DNA of 45,282 bases from Deltaproteobacteria bacterium (GTDB lineage: Bacteria; Bdellovibrionota_C; UBA2361; JAFLCA01), in assembly GCA_017302875.1 (NCBI GenBank), contig JAFLCA010000005.1, positions 1-45,282 on the forward strand, written 5' to 3'. The notes beneath the pieces were generated by a model, which worked only from the letters and a program-made list of their open reading frames with translations, was not told the origin of the DNA and did no database searches. The position numbers were made by a program, and so were the translations under genes. Below, one piece after another: positions 33,813 through 42,070 of this stretch. Positions within the stretch are counted from its first letter, which is position 1. The number at the start of each line of letters is the position of its first letter.

Positions 33813-34456
33813 GAGGGTCCTTTTGCAATGCTCGAACTGCGGCAAGATTTCTGAAATATGAGAATTGATTTTCTAAGTTCAATAAGTGCCTTAGAGGTGA
33901 GATCTCGCTTTCCACTCAGAAAGCCCACCAAATTTCCGCCAACGGCTGAAGACGCGAAGAGAAGGGACCACACTGAGGCATTCAGATCCTTAGGTAGCTC
34001 TCCGGCGCTCTGCGCTTCGCGGATAAGTTTTTCCAGCACTAGGGAATTTGCGGCAAGCGATTCATGGATTCTCAACATCTCGGGTGAGTCCGGCTCAAAG
34101 AAAAAGGTTGCAAGGATACAGAGCCGCATCACGTCCGGCAGGCCCTTGGTGTGCCACTCGATCATTCGATCGAGCAGGAATACGAGCTTGTCACTGGGCC
34201 GCGCAGAGGAACAGTCTTTGAGCAAAATTTCGAACCGCAATGCGCTACGCTCGGAAAGAGTGAAGCGCAGCAGTTGGCCGTACAGGTCTTCTTTCGAAGA
34301 GAAATAGTAGAAGAATTTGCCCTTGGTAACCCCGGCTGCCTCAAGAATGTCTTGTACGGTAATCGCGTTGAAGCCGCGCTGCGCGATCAAAGTCTTCGCG
34401 GCAATCAGAATCTGGTTTCGACTCTGCTCGCCTTTTGTAAGTGTTTGAGCTTCCAA
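33809..34456 (-). CDS. TetR-family repressor of the efflux operon
   Basis: 215 residues from a TTG at 34456; a stop codon lies three codons upstream and no ATG or GTG exists near, so TTG appears to be the real start. The N-terminal helix-turn-helix is classical: RNQILIAAKTLIAQRGFNAI, then TVQDILEAAGVTKGKFFYYF, then SSKEDLY. The C-terminal ligand domain is AcrR/TetR_C-like. It is the first gene of tetR-tolC-RND and overlaps tolC by 4 bp. A 14-bp dyad just downstream of its -10 box is the probable autoregulatory operator, so the whole operon should be derepressed by a pump substrate. Confidence 0.93.
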   Translation of the reverse strand: MEAQTLTKGEQSRNQILIAAKTLIAQRGFNAITVQDILEAAGVTKGKFFYYFSSKEDLYGQLLRFTLSERSALRFEILLKDCSSARPSDKLVFLLDRMIEWHTKGLPDVMRLCILATFFFEPDSPEMLRIHESLAANSLVLEKLIREAQSAGELPKDLNASVWSLLFASSAVGGNLVGFLSGKRDLTSKALIELRKSILIFQKSCRSSSIAKGPS

Positions 34457-34475
34457 GCGCTTTTATCAAAAACAA

Positions 34476-34518
34476 ACCAACTGGTTGGTATTATAGCTGC
34501 TCAAGCAGAATCGCGCAA
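34476..34518 (-). promoter_or_regulatory. Promoter and TetR operator of the efflux operon
   Basis: On the minus strand TTGCGC (34513-34518), 17-bp spacer, and a perfect TATAAT (34490-34495). Immediately downstream lies the dyad accaac-tg-gttggt (34476-34489), placed to block transcription initiation, the classical TetR-family arrangement. A second 5-bp dyad ctgct/agcag lies within the spacer (34497-34508). Confidence 0.7.
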
Positions 34519-34569
34519 ATGCCGCCTCGTGAAGTTTTTCGGAGCTAGGTGAGGTGAGAAGGGAAGAAA

Positions 34570-34645
34570 TGGAGCCGCCCATGGGGATCGAACCCACGAC
34601 CACCGCATTACGAATGCGGTGCTCTACCAGCTGAGCTAGAGCGGC
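34570..34645 (-). tRNA. tRNA-Thr (anticodon CGT)
   Basis: A 76-nt cloverleaf on the minus strand. Acceptor GCCGCTC (34639-34645) pairs with GGGCGGC (34574-34580, one T-G pair); the D-arm is GCTC/GAGC; the anticodon stem is CCGCA/TGCGG around loop TTCGTAA, giving anticodon CGT for the Thr codon ACG; the T-arm is GTGGG-TTCGATC-CCCAT. The 3' CCA is encoded (34570-34572). No integrated element is visible beside it. Confidence 0.97.
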
Positions 34646-34673
34646 TCGTGCAAAGACAGGGGATTTATAGCAG

Positions 34674-34703
34674 AAAAGGCCTGCCGCTTCAAAAGGGCAG
34701 GCC
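34674..34703 (-). terminator. Rho-independent terminator of the NTP pyrophosphohydrolase gene
   Basis: On the minus strand an 8-bp stem GGCCTGCC/GGCAGGCC (34678-34685 with 34696-34703) is followed by TTTTCTG. It lies 15 bp after the stop of the gene at 34719 and separates it from the tRNA. Confidence 0.75.
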
Positions 34704-34718
34704 GAAGAATTTCGACTT

Positions 34719-35291
34719 TTATGCCGCGTCAGGCTGTATATAGAGCAGGCTGGATAAATCTACGGATTTATAACTACCCGGCTTGCGAACTTTGCCTCGC
34801 GCATCCTTGCCGACCGCCCAAAGTGCCCCGTCGAGATCGACGACGCTGACTTTGACGACTTCCGCTGGCCAAGTAATGTTTTTCTTGCAGTCCCACTCAC
34901 TGGGCTGTAGCTCGGTCTTTCCGCGCGCCCAATCCTCGAGTCGAACGAATTTTTCGAGATTGTTGTCGCAAACTAAATCGTAAGCGGGCTCGAGCGGCAA
35001 ACCAAAGCAGTTGCTGTTCCAGTACATGGTATAGGCGACGTCGCATAGTCCATCCAGCATCTCGGTCTGATTGGGAGCGCGCTCGGCGTGGTAGTGAACG
35101 GCTTCTGCGTCGGTGATTTTTACTCCGTTAATCTCGGGAGTGACTCCCAGCCCCTTGATGACGTACTCGAGAACTTCGGACAGTAGTAATTGCGCGCCGA
35201 GCTTGCGTTGCGCTTCAGTTCCACTGGTAAATTTGGTTTCGACGACTTGGCCCGCGAGAGCCATGAAGGTTGCTACTTTCTCGCTATTCAT
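34719..35291 (-). CDS. MazG-like NTP pyrophosphohydrolase
   Basis: 190 residues with an all-alpha NTP-PPase domain in the N-terminal half. The metal-binding signature is E-x-x-E in LLSEVLEYVIKG (Glu39, Glu42) plus D-x-x-x-D in MLDGLCDVAYTMYW (Asp80, Asp84). Such enzymes hydrolyse (d)NTPs to monophosphates to sanitise the nucleotide pool. The C-terminal half (about 110-190) is a separate extension with KNITWPAEVVKVSVVDLDGALWAVGKD-type beta strands of unknown role. It is a single gene with its own terminator. Substrate cannot be predicted. Confidence 0.82.
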   Translation of the reverse strand: MNSEKVATFMALAGQVVETKFTSGTEAQRKLGAQLLLSEVLEYVIKGLGVTPEINGVKITDAEAVHYHAERAPNQTEMLDGLCDVAYTMYWNSNCFGLPLEPAYDLVCDNNLEKFVRLEDWARGKTELQPSEWDCKKNITWPAEVVKVSVVDLDGALWAVGKDARGKVRKPGSYKSVDLSSLLYIQPDAA

Positions 35292-35424
35292 CTCGCCCCT
35301 GTTGCTAAATCAAAAGCACGTTGAGGCGTATATCGTCCTACAATCCGGAAATCAAGGGAAGTCTAGCGAGCCCATTGGATTCGGGCGGCAGGGAAATACT
35401 TGCTAACGCGAGGGTAGGCAAGCG

Positions 35425-35458
35425 CTGCCGAATCAGCAAATCAGCGCTGATTCGGCAG
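35425..35458 (-). terminator. 13-bp perfect stem-loop after the small secreted-protein gene
   Basis: ctgccgaatcagc (35425-35437) is perfectly inverted as gctgattcggcag (35446-35458), with an 8-nt loop. It sits 6 bp after the stop codon at 35465-35467. There is no T-tract on the minus strand, so it may be a stability hairpin rather than an intrinsic terminator. Confidence 0.55.
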
Positions 35459-35464
35459 GTTGCT

Positions 35465-35701
35465 CTATTCGCCGGCGCCTTCTTGTCCTTCGCCGCCGCT
35501 AGGAGGATTTCCGTCCGCCGGATTGTCTTCCATGGCAGCGCCTGGCTCAATGCACATGCAGGTTACGTGCTGTCCGTCGAGGAAGCTGCTTTTAACTTTC
35601 CCCTCAGGGCAGGCCGCGTCGCAATCATCGTCCGCGCGGGCGATCTGCGCTGAACCCATTACTGCCGTTACTAGAACTAAAACCGCAAGTCTTCGGAACA
35701 T
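35465..35701 (-). CDS. Small secreted acidic four-cysteine protein
   Basis: 78 residues. A textbook signal peptide (MFRRLAVLVLVTAVMGSAQIARA, cut into parts: charged start, hydrophobic core 5-18, cleavage after ARA at 23) leaves a 55-residue mature peptide. It has four cysteines (27, 31, 48, 50), enough for two disulphides, and an acidic Gly/Pro/Glu tail. No family recognised. A strong hairpin follows the stop. The 287 bp upstream to apaG (35702-35988) show no gene. Confidence 0.65.
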   Translation of the reverse strand: MFRRLAVLVLVTAVMGSAQIARADDDCDAACPEGKVKSSFLDGQHVTCMCIEPGAAMEDNPADGNPPSGGEGQEGAGE

Positions 35702-35988
35702 ATAGGTATTCCCTAAACAAAATTACACCGTCAACACTACTAGATCGGCTGTTTCGCGGCCGGCTTGATGAACCGGTGCTCAAAAAGTGCAAAATATTCT
35801 TAGAGAAATGCTGGGGATCTAAGAAATTTTCTGACGCATAATCCTTCGAAGGTAGGAGGTAAGGCATTCGCTGCATTCCGGAATTTGCGCGGGACTAGAC
35901 TCGGCGCTGCTACTCAGCGGCTTGTCACGCGCATTTTTTCACGATAAACCGTAGGGGTGGGGCTAAGCGAAGCGGTAGCAAGGAGCTT

Positions 35989-36408
35989 ATGGAGAAGCAG
36001 AAAGAAAACTCGACGCAAACTTTCCCGTACAGCGAAATCACTCGTGAGGTTCGGATCTCAGTTCGTCCCACCCACGTAGAGGACAGCTCCGAGCCCGACA
36101 ACGATGTCTTCACGTTCGCCTATACCGTCAAAATCGAGAACTTAGGATCAGAGTCAGTACAATTGCTGGAGCGGCACTGGCTGATCATGTCAAATGGAGT
36201 TCGCATCGCAGAGGTCGTTGGGCCTGGCGTCGTTGGAGTTCAGCCCATTCTAGCCCCGGGAGACTCGCACGAATATTCAAGTAGCGCCGTAATCCAAGAT
36301 CCAATCGGATCCATGGAAGGCAGCTATACCTTCAAGTCGAGCAGCGGAAAATATTTCGACGTGCGTATTCCTAAGTTCGATCTGCTCTATCCGATCATGT
36401 TGCATTAG
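35989..36408 (+). CDS. apaG: ApaG-family protein
   Basis: 139 residues, one ApaG/FBA-like beta-sandwich. Recognisable are ITREVRISVRPTHVEDSSEP at the start, FAYTVKIENLGSESVQLLERHWLI, the glycine-rich VVGPGVVGVQPILAPGDSHEY and the C-terminal GSMEGSYTF. ApaG is linked to Co2+/Mg2+ tolerance and its precise role is unresolved. The ATG at 35989 has an AAGGAG ribosome site, and there is no signal peptide. It stands alone, 82 bp before the ABC exporter genes. Confidence 0.93.
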   Translation: MEKQKENSTQTFPYSEITREVRISVRPTHVEDSSEPDNDVFTFAYTVKIENLGSESVQLLERHWLIMSNGVRIAEVVGPGVVGVQPILAPGDSHEYSSSAVIQDPIGSMEGSYTFKSSSGKYFDVRIPKFDLLYPIMLH

Positions 36409-36433
36409 ACCGGCCTGCCGCTTTGTAAAGCGA

Positions 36434-36488
36434 GGGCTGTCTGGAAGCGCAACGTTTGTCTAAGATAAGCCCTGTCTACAGACAGCCC
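36434..36488 (+). promoter_or_regulatory. Mutually exclusive hairpins just upstream of the ABC permease
   Basis: gggctgtctg (36434-36443) can pair with cagacagccc (36479-36488) over 10 bp, while the second arm can instead form a local 6-bp hairpin ctgtct/agacag (36472-36477 with 36480-36485). The pairing segment ends 2 bp before the permease ATG at 36491, so either structure could affect translation or act as the apaG terminator. Confidence 0.4.
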
Positions 36489-36490
36489 GC

Positions 36491-37357
36491 ATGGTAGTTG
36501 GACTTTGTTTTCGGGAAATCGTGCAGCTCTTCTTACACCAACTTTTCGTACTGACCGGCGCTGAATTGCGGGAGCTGCTGTGGCGCAGGCGTTCATTTTT
36601 ATCCCTTCTCCTGTACGCCCTCATTATTTTGCTCTCGGTATGGCTGCTCTTCAAGGTGCACGGCACCTTGGGATCCGGACATGGTCAGATGGACCTGGAT
36701 TCGGCTGAACACGCAGAATTAGCGGCCACACTGGATAAGTTGGGGGCGCGTCATGTATTTGAGCTCTTTCTTCGTTTGAATGCCCTTCCTTCAACGTTGT
36801 GGATCTTTCAGCTTTTTTCCCTAATCTGGTTTCCTACCTTGGTTGCTTTGGTAAGTTGCGACTCAATCGCCCTCGATGTGTATCGAGGGACTCTTCGCTT
36901 TGTGCTCTCGCGCAGCTCGCGCTCTGCCTATTACTTTGGGAAGCTGTTATCGCATGTCGCTTTGTACTGCGCCTTGCAATTCGTTTCTCTCCTGACCGTT
37001 GTTTTGTACACAGCGGTCGCTGTCGAGGATTTTAAGTGGGGCGAATCTCTGAAGCTTGCAGTGCAGTACTTTATCGTCTTCGTGCCATTCTTATGGTGCA
37101 TCGTGGCAGCCACGCAATTTGTCTCAAGCTGGAGTCGTCGCCCGATGAATGCGCTGATCCGAGTGCATGTCATGTGGATTGCCTTTATTTTCATGCTTGG
37201 GTTTTGTCCCTGGCTGTCTCCGTTGTGGTCCAAGATTGGGGTGGGGCTGTTTGTGCCTTTTGACTCCTATCCACTGTTGACGGTGCTGGGATATTCCCTG
37301 TGGGGCGTATTTTTTACGCTGATCGGAATGCTTTTATTTACGAGAAGAGATGTCTAG
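36491..37357 (+). CDS. ABC-2 type transporter permease
   Basis: 288 residues. An amphipathic N-terminus (RELLWRRRSF) leads into a first helix about 34-55, with a periplasmic loop, then five further helices from about 95 to the C-terminus, the usual six-span ABC-2 layout. It forms the membrane path for the ATPase encoded downstream, whose start overlaps its end by 8 bp. The ATG at 36491 has no clear Shine-Dalgarno; an in-frame GTG at 36521 preceded by CGGGA is an alternative. The segment SLDVYRGTLRFVLSRSSRS-like around 135-150 is typical of this exporter class. Substrate unknown. Confidence 0.85.
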   Translation: MVVGLCFREIVQLFLHQLFVLTGAELRELLWRRRSFLSLLLYALIILLSVWLLFKVHGTLGSGHGQMDLDSAEHAELAATLDKLGARHVFELFLRLNALPSTLWIFQLFSLIWFPTLVALVSCDSIALDVYRGTLRFVLSRSSRSAYYFGKLLSHVALYCALQFVSLLTVVLYTAVAVEDFKWGESLKLAVQYFIVFVPFLWCIVAATQFVSSWSRRPMNALIRVHVMWIAFIFMLGFCPWLSPLWSKIGVGLFVPFDSYPLLTVLGYSLWGVFFTLIGMLLFTRRDV

Positions 37358-38327
37358 TAAGCCGGCGCTTGTTTTAAATAAAGTTACACGGCGTTTCGGG
37401 AAGACGCGCGCGCTGAATTCGCTGTCACTGAGCGTTCCGGAACGTTCAGTAACGGCATTCGTAGGTGTAAACGGGGCAGGCAAGACCACCACCTTTTCGT
37501 TGGTGGGCGGATTTATCCGGCCGCATGGCGGGTCGATCGAGGTCTTTGGTCTGCCGCTTAAAAAATATCGCGCGCTCGGTGGAATAATAGGAATCCTGCC
37601 TCAAGATATGCAGTTTTTCGAAGAGCGCACGATCGGACGCCAGTTGTTGTTGTTTGCGCAGCTTGCCGGGCTGGACGGAAAAAATGCGCGCATCGAAACT
37701 CATCGCGTTCTTGATTTGGTAAAGCTCTTCGATAGAGAAAACGAGGTAGCTGGAGAACTTTCGCACGGCATGCGAGTGCGGCTTGGGGTGGCGCAAGCGC
37801 TGATTGGCAACCCGCCCCTGGTGTTACTGGACGAACCGACCGCTGGGCTTGATCCACGCATGATTGTCGAATTTCGAGAAAGTATTGAGGCTATTCGCGG
37901 CAAAACCACCGTTGTTATCAGCTCGCATAATTTGAGCGAGCTGCAGGAGCTTTGCGATCATGTGTGTATGATCGATCACGGGGCCTTGCTTATGGAAGGA
38001 CCGATGTCTCAGATGCTAAGCGGTGCTTCCAGGGTGGTGTATGTAGTGGATGCGATTAAGCGCGATCTGCGCGATCTTGAAGAGCAACTGCCGGCGGCCG
38101 ATGTGGTGGGAGAGGATGCGCATACCATATCGGTGGAATTCGATTTAAAGCGCTACAAAATCGCCGATGTGAACCGCGTTGTTCTAGCCTGGATTCTAAA
38201 TGGTGGAATGGATGTCATAGAGGTCAAGCCGCAGCGCAGCCTTGAGCAGGCATTCTTGAGCGCGACCGGGACGGACCTCGGCAAGAAGGTGGCCGCTGCG
38301 CAACTCGCCCGGCCGCAGTCCAAGTAA
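37350..38327 (+). CDS. ABC transporter ATP-binding protein (exporter type)
   Basis: 325 residues. Walker A GVNGAGKT (39-46), Q-loop ILPQD (82-86), signature LSHGM (137-141, a variant of LSGGQ), Walker B LVLLDE (157-162), D-loop LDPR, and H-loop SSHNLSELQEL. The C-terminal 100 residues form the extra domain typical of ABC-2 exporter ATPases. Its start overlaps the permease gene by 8 bp, so the two are coupled. A strong bidirectional terminator follows the stop. Confidence 0.95.
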   Translation: MSSKPALVLNKVTRRFGKTRALNSLSLSVPERSVTAFVGVNGAGKTTTFSLVGGFIRPHGGSIEVFGLPLKKYRALGGIIGILPQDMQFFEERTIGRQLLLFAQLAGLDGKNARIETHRVLDLVKLFDRENEVAGELSHGMRVRLGVAQALIGNPPLVLLDEPTAGLDPRMIVEFRESIEAIRGKTTVVISSHNLSELQELCDHVCMIDHGALLMEGPMSQMLSGASRVVYVVDAIKRDLRDLEEQLPAADVVGEDAHTISVEFDLKRYKIADVNRVVLAWILNGGMDVIEVKPQRSLEQAFLSATGTDLGKKVAAAQLARPQSK

Positions 38328-38336
38328 GAACCCGGC

Positions 38337-38372
38337 AATAAAAAAGCCGACCTCGCGGTCGGCTTTTTTATT
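38337..38372. terminator. Bidirectional intrinsic terminator
   Basis: aataaaaaagccgacc (38337-38352) and ggtcggcttttttatt (38357-38372) form a perfect 16-bp inverted repeat around tcgc, with A-tract and T-tract on the two flanks. It serves the rightward ABC operon and the leftward ahcY operon, whose stop is 50 bp away. Confidence 0.92.
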
Positions 38373-38421
38373 GGTCATGCGAAAGAGCCGACAGTTAAGC
38401 CGACCCCTTCGCACCCGCATA

Positions 38422-39726
38422 TTAGTAGCGGTAGTGATCCGGCTTGTACGGACCTTCTTTGTTGATGCCGAGGTAGGTGGCTTGCTTGTCGCTCAGCTTG
38501 GTAAGCTCTACACCGAGCTTTCCAATGTGCAAACGAGCAACCTTCTCGTCGAGATGCTTCGGTAATACGTGCACCCCGACCTTGTACTTGCCCTTGTTCG
38601 TGAAGAGCTCGATCTGGGCGATGGTCTGGTTCGTGAACGAAGACGACATCACGAAGCTTGGGTGGCCAGAGGCGCAACCCAGGTTCACCAGGCGTCCGCG
38701 CGCAAGCACGATGATCTCATGACCATTCGGCAATACGAACTTGTCGACCTGCGGCTTGATGTTGAACTCCTTTACTTCAGGGTTCTTCTCGAGCCAGGCA
38801 ATGTCAATTTCGTTGTCGAAGTGGCCGATGTTGCACACAATGGCCTGATCCTTCATCACCTGGAAGTGCTTGGCGGTGATGATGTCGGTGTTGCCGGTCG
38901 CAGTTACGAAGATATCAGCAACCGGGGCAGCCGTTTCCATGGTGACAACTTGGAATCCTTCCATCGATGCCTGGAGAGCATTGATCGGATCGATTTCCGT
39001 AACCATCACGCGGGATCCGTAGCTGCGCATCGAGTGAGCGCAGCCCTTGCCGACGTCTCCGTACCCGGCAACGACAACGACTTTACCAGCCAGCATGACG
39101 CCCGTGGCGCGCTTCAAGCCGTCCGCAAGTGATTCACGGCAACCATACAGATTATCAAACTTCGACTTGGTGACGGAGTCATTCACGTTGAACGCAGGCA
39201 ACTTCAAGGTGCCGGCTTTGTGCATGTCGTACAAACGATGTACGCCCGTAGTGGTTTCTTCAGAAACACCGTAGATGTCCTTCAGCATAGCCGGGAACTT
39301 CTCGTGCACCATCTTGGTCAAGTCGCCGCCGTCGTCAAGCAACATGTTTGGTCCCTTGTCGCCGAACGTCAGGGTCTGCTCGATACACCAGTCGTATTCC
39401 TCAAGCGTCTCGCCCTTCCACGCGAACACCGGAATTCCAGCCGCTGCGATAGCAGCTGCGGCTTGATCCTGAGTCGAGTAAATATTGCAGCTCGACCAAC
39501 GAACTTCTGCTCCGAGCGCGGTCAGCGTCTCGATCAGAACTGCGGTCTGAATTGTCATGTGCAAGGAGCCGGCGATGCGGGCGCCCTTGAGCGGTTGTGA
39601 CTTGCCGTACTCTTGGCGCAGGGACATCAAGCCCGGCATTTCTTTTTCGGCAATGTCGATTTCCTTGCGGCCCCATTCAGCGAGGCTGATGTCGGCAACT
39701 TTGTAGTCTTTCAGGTCATTCTTCAT
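38422..39726 (-). CDS. ahcY: Adenosylhomocysteinase
   Basis: 434 residues, full-length S-adenosylhomocysteine hydrolase, splitting SAH into adenosine and homocysteine to keep methylation going. Visible are the substrate segment [20 protein letters not shown], the NAD-bound catalytic part [13 protein letters not shown], the Rossmann motif [22 protein letters not shown], and the C-terminal PDHYRY end that reaches the neighbouring subunit. The ribosome site is GAGGAAG. It lies 1 bp after sahR on the same strand, so it is under that regulator's control. Confidence 0.98.
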   Translation of the reverse strand: MKNDLKDYKVADISLAEWGRKEIDIAEKEMPGLMSLRQEYGKSQPLKGARIAGSLHMTIQTAVLIETLTALGAEVRWSSCNIYSTQDQAAAAIAAAGIPVFAWKGETLEEYDWCIEQTLTFGDKGPNMLLDDGGDLTKMVHEKFPAMLKDIYGVSEETTTGVHRLYDMHKAGTLKLPAFNVNDSVTKSKFDNLYGCRESLADGLKRATGVMLAGKVVVVAGYGDVGKGCAHSMRSYGSRVMVTEIDPINALQASMEGFQVVTMETAAPVADIFVTATGNTDIITAKHFQVMKDQAIVCNIGHFDNEIDIAWLEKNPEVKEFNIKPQVDKFVLPNGHEIIVLARGRLVNLGCASGHPSFVMSSSFTNQTIAQIELFTNKGKYKVGVHVLPKHLDEKVARLHIGKLGVELTKLSDKQATYLGINKEGPYKPDHYRY

Positions 39727-39727
39727 G

Positions 39728-40645
39728 TTACGCTTCCTCTTTCTTACGAGTTGTTAATAAAAAAACTTCCTTCTTGTGCCCCAAGATTTCCACCTTCGCG
39801 TCGGCAAAACCGCTGCTAGAGGCCCAACGCTTCATTTCCTCCGGATCGAATCCCAGCCACAAATCAGCATAGCGCTCGCGCATGTACTCATTGTCGTGAC
39901 GCACAAGGTCGACGATTAATAACTGCCCGCCAGGCTTTAGTACGCGGCAAGCGTCTTTCAGTGCATCCACGGGAGTAGGGAGATGATGGAGTACCATATA
40001 CACCAGCGCTACGTCGATGCTGTCATCGCCGATGGGAAGGTGTTCGAGATAGCCCAAGCGCAGATCTACTTGCGAGGCGCGTGAGCCGAGGGTACGTCGC
40101 GCTTCGTCGAGCATTCCTTGTGAGTAATCAACTCCGACCGTCATTCCCGAGCGGGGGACAATCTTATCTAGAAATGGACCCGAGCCGCAGCCGAGTTCGA
40201 GGAAAGCTGCGTTTGAAGGAATGCGTTCTTTGACGATATCAAAGAAGGACTCAGTGCCTTGAGTCTCGCGCAGTTCTTTCCAATTCTTTGCGACAGAATC
40301 AAAAAAATGGCGAGTCTGGTCGCGTCGTCGGTTTACAATATCCCCAGCCAGTTGAATATCGGCAGCGCTTTGTTTGGTGTTGGCGAGGAAGAGCTGCGCA
40401 GTCTGATGAACAAAGGAGTTCGGATCGTTCTGCGGCAGGGTGTAGTAGACCCAGGTACCTTCCTTTTGTGCGCTAGCGAGATTAACTGCCTGCAGCACTT
40501 TTAGATGATGGCTTATGGTGGACTGGCTGACCTTAAGAACGGTCGTCAGCTCCTGAACGTTAAACGAGCCCTTACTAAGCACATGCAGAAGGCGCAGGCG
40601 CGATTCATCCGCTAAGGCTTTGTACACATCGAGGGCTTCGCTCAT
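39728..40645 (-). CDS. sahR: SahR-like ArsR/methyltransferase-fold regulator
   Basis: 305 residues. The N-terminal ArsR winged helix (about 1-85: [35 protein letters not shown]) is fused to a class I SAM-methyltransferase-like domain (about 130-270) with motif [15 protein letters not shown] and the [14 protein letters not shown] segment. SahR, known in Proteobacteria, represses SAM-cycle genes and is released by S-adenosylhomocysteine bound in this fold. Gene order sahR-ahcY with a 1-bp gap is the expected autoregulated arrangement. The DNA upstream contains repeated ATCGAT motifs. A true methyltransferase activity cannot be excluded. Confidence 0.9.
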   Translation of the reverse strand: MSEALDVYKALADESRLRLLHVLSKGSFNVQELTTVLKVSQSTISHHLKVLQAVNLASAQKEGTWVYYTLPQNDPNSFVHQTAQLFLANTKQSAADIQLAGDIVNRRRDQTRHFFDSVAKNWKELRETQGTESFFDIVKERIPSNAAFLELGCGSGPFLDKIVPRSGMTVGVDYSQGMLDEARRTLGSRASQVDLRLGYLEHLPIGDDSIDVALVYMVLHHLPTPVDALKDACRVLKPGGQLLIVDLVRHDNEYMRERYADLWLGFDPEEMKRWASSSGFADAKVEILGHKKEVFLLTTRKKEEA

Positions 40646-40732
40646 ATGTTGAGGTTAACATATGAATCGATGCTTGTGAATATATCGATGCAATGAAATA
40701 GGCAATTAAATTCAATAGCTTATATCGAATGC
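40643..40732 (-). promoter_or_regulatory. Candidate SahR operators upstream of sahR-ahcY
   Basis: A dyad catatgtt/aacatatg (40643-40650 and 40657-40664) covers the sahR start codon. Upstream come two direct copies of atcgatgc, at 40666-40673 and 40684-40691 (18 bp apart), and a third looser copy atatcgaatgc at 40722-40732. On the minus strand a TATATT box lies at 40679-40684. The motif repetition suggests several operator sites. Confidence 0.5.
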
Positions 40733-40736
40733 CTGA

Positions 40737-41885
40737 TTAAATTCGCTCGATAATGGTGGAGATCCCCATGCCGAGGCCAATACACATGGTGATAAGGGCA
40801 TAGCGCTTGTTACTGCGCTCGAGTTCGTCGAGGGCGGTACCGATTAGCATCGCTCCGGTAGCTCCAAGCGGGTGCCCGAGTGCGATGCCGCCGCCGTTTA
40901 CGTTTACCTTCTGTGGATCGATGCCGAGCTCCTGCAAAGTCACCAGAGGGACCGGGGCGAACGCTTCGTTAATCTCCCAAAGATCGATATCGGAAATCTT
41001 TAGTCCTGCCTGTTGCAGCGCTTTGTGTGACGCGGCAATTGGTCCGGTTAGCATGATGCGGGGAGGGGACCCGACGGCGCTCATTGCAATGATGCGAGCG
41101 CGCGGCTTTAGTTTCAATTCCACCGCCTTCTTCTCGTTGGCAAGCAGGAGGGCTGCGGCGCCGTCGACTATTGCCGAAGCATTTCCTGCGGTAATAACTC
41201 CATGCTCTTTAAATGCCGGCTTTAACGAAGAGAGGCCCTCGATAGTCGTTTCCGCGCGGATGTTGTCGTCAAAATCAAGTCGTGCTTCCTGCTTGTTCTC
41301 GTCGAGGTAGGGAACGCTGATAAGGCCCTTTTTGAAGCGGCCCTCTTCGCGGGCCTTTTTGGCCTTCATTTGCGAGTTGTATGCAAACTCATCGATTTGC
41401 GCGCGGGTGAGTTTGTACTCGGTTGAAAGAATTTCAGCTGCCATTCCCTGTTGCACGAGATCTGGATGATGCTTCTTAAGGAGCGGACTTTCTTCTCCGC
41501 CGCAGTCGCTGAACATGGGAACACGGGTCATGTGCTCCACGCCTCCACTGACCGCCAACTCATAATTTCCGGACTGAATGCCCATCGCGGCAAAATTCGT
41601 GGCTTGTTGTCCTGATCCGCACAGACGATTGATGGTGGTGGAGGGCACGCTGATCGGCCAACCGGCTGCCAGCACGCTGGCGCGGCCGACGCACCAACCT
41701 TGTTCCTGAGTTTGTGTCACGCAGCCGATTACAACGTCTTGAACCTGTTCTGTTGCTAGGTTGTTACGCTCTTTGAGTGCGTTGAGCGGGTACGTAAGTA
41801 GGTCTACGGCGTGAATGGCGCTGAATTTGCCTTTGCGGCGAGCGCGTGGAGTACGGACGGCATCAATAATCAGGGCTTTTTCCAT
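40737..41885 (-). CDS. Acetyl-CoA acyltransferase (thiolase)
   Basis: 382 residues, a thiolase of the FadA/acetoacetyl-CoA type. Catalytic residues are Cys89 (INRLCGSGQQA), the asparagine in EINEAFAPVP, His338 (GGGIALGHPLGATGA) and Cys368 (CIGLGMG). It cleaves 3-ketoacyl-CoA in beta-oxidation or condenses acetyl-CoA; the direction is not predictable from the sequence. The ATG at 41885 has a GAAGGA ribosome site. It lies 91 bp upstream of sahR on the same strand, without a visible terminator between, but the sahR region has its own operators, so cotranscription is uncertain. Confidence 0.94.
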   Translation of the reverse strand: MEKALIIDAVRTPRARRKGKFSAIHAVDLLTYPLNALKERNNLATEQVQDVVIGCVTQTQEQGWCVGRASVLAAGWPISVPSTTINRLCGSGQQATNFAAMGIQSGNYELAVSGGVEHMTRVPMFSDCGGEESPLLKKHHPDLVQQGMAAEILSTEYKLTRAQIDEFAYNSQMKAKKAREEGRFKKGLISVPYLDENKQEARLDFDDNIRAETTIEGLSSLKPAFKEHGVITAGNASAIVDGAAALLLANEKKAVELKLKPRARIIAMSAVGSPPRIMLTGPIAASHKALQQAGLKISDIDLWEINEAFAPVPLVTLQELGIDPQKVNVNGGGIALGHPLGATGAMLIGTALDELERSNKRYALITMCIGLGMGISTIIERI

Positions 41886-42002
41886 AAGGCTTACATCCTT
41901 CGTAATGGCGAGTCTTCTTCTATGCTAGCTCGAAATGAGGGTCTTCGGGAAGCGCGCCGATAGCAGACACGTTAAGCAAAAAACCCTTATTTTTCGGGGC
42001 TT

Positions 42003-42039
42003 CTGAGCGCTCAGCAGCGAGCTCAATTCATGGTATACT
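42003..42039 (+). promoter_or_regulatory. Extended -10 promoter and palindrome before the lipoprotein hydrolase
   Basis: TGGTATACT (42031-42039) is an extended -10 box (TG-n-TATACT) with no good -35. It is preceded by a perfect 12-bp palindrome ctgagcgctcag (42003-42014), in the position where an activator or repressor could bind. Confidence 0.45.
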
Positions 42040-42070
42040 AGAGGAAGAATAGGTTTTCACAAGGTTTCAT

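Noticed and set aside
34570-34645. tRNA-Thr as an integration site
   Set aside because: No integrase, no direct repeat of the tRNA 3' end and no change in gene character on either side.
41975-42000. Possible intrinsic terminator on the minus strand (CCC/GGG stem before a T-run)
   Set aside because: The stem is only 3-4 bp and it lies upstream of the thiolase start with no gene for it to terminate.
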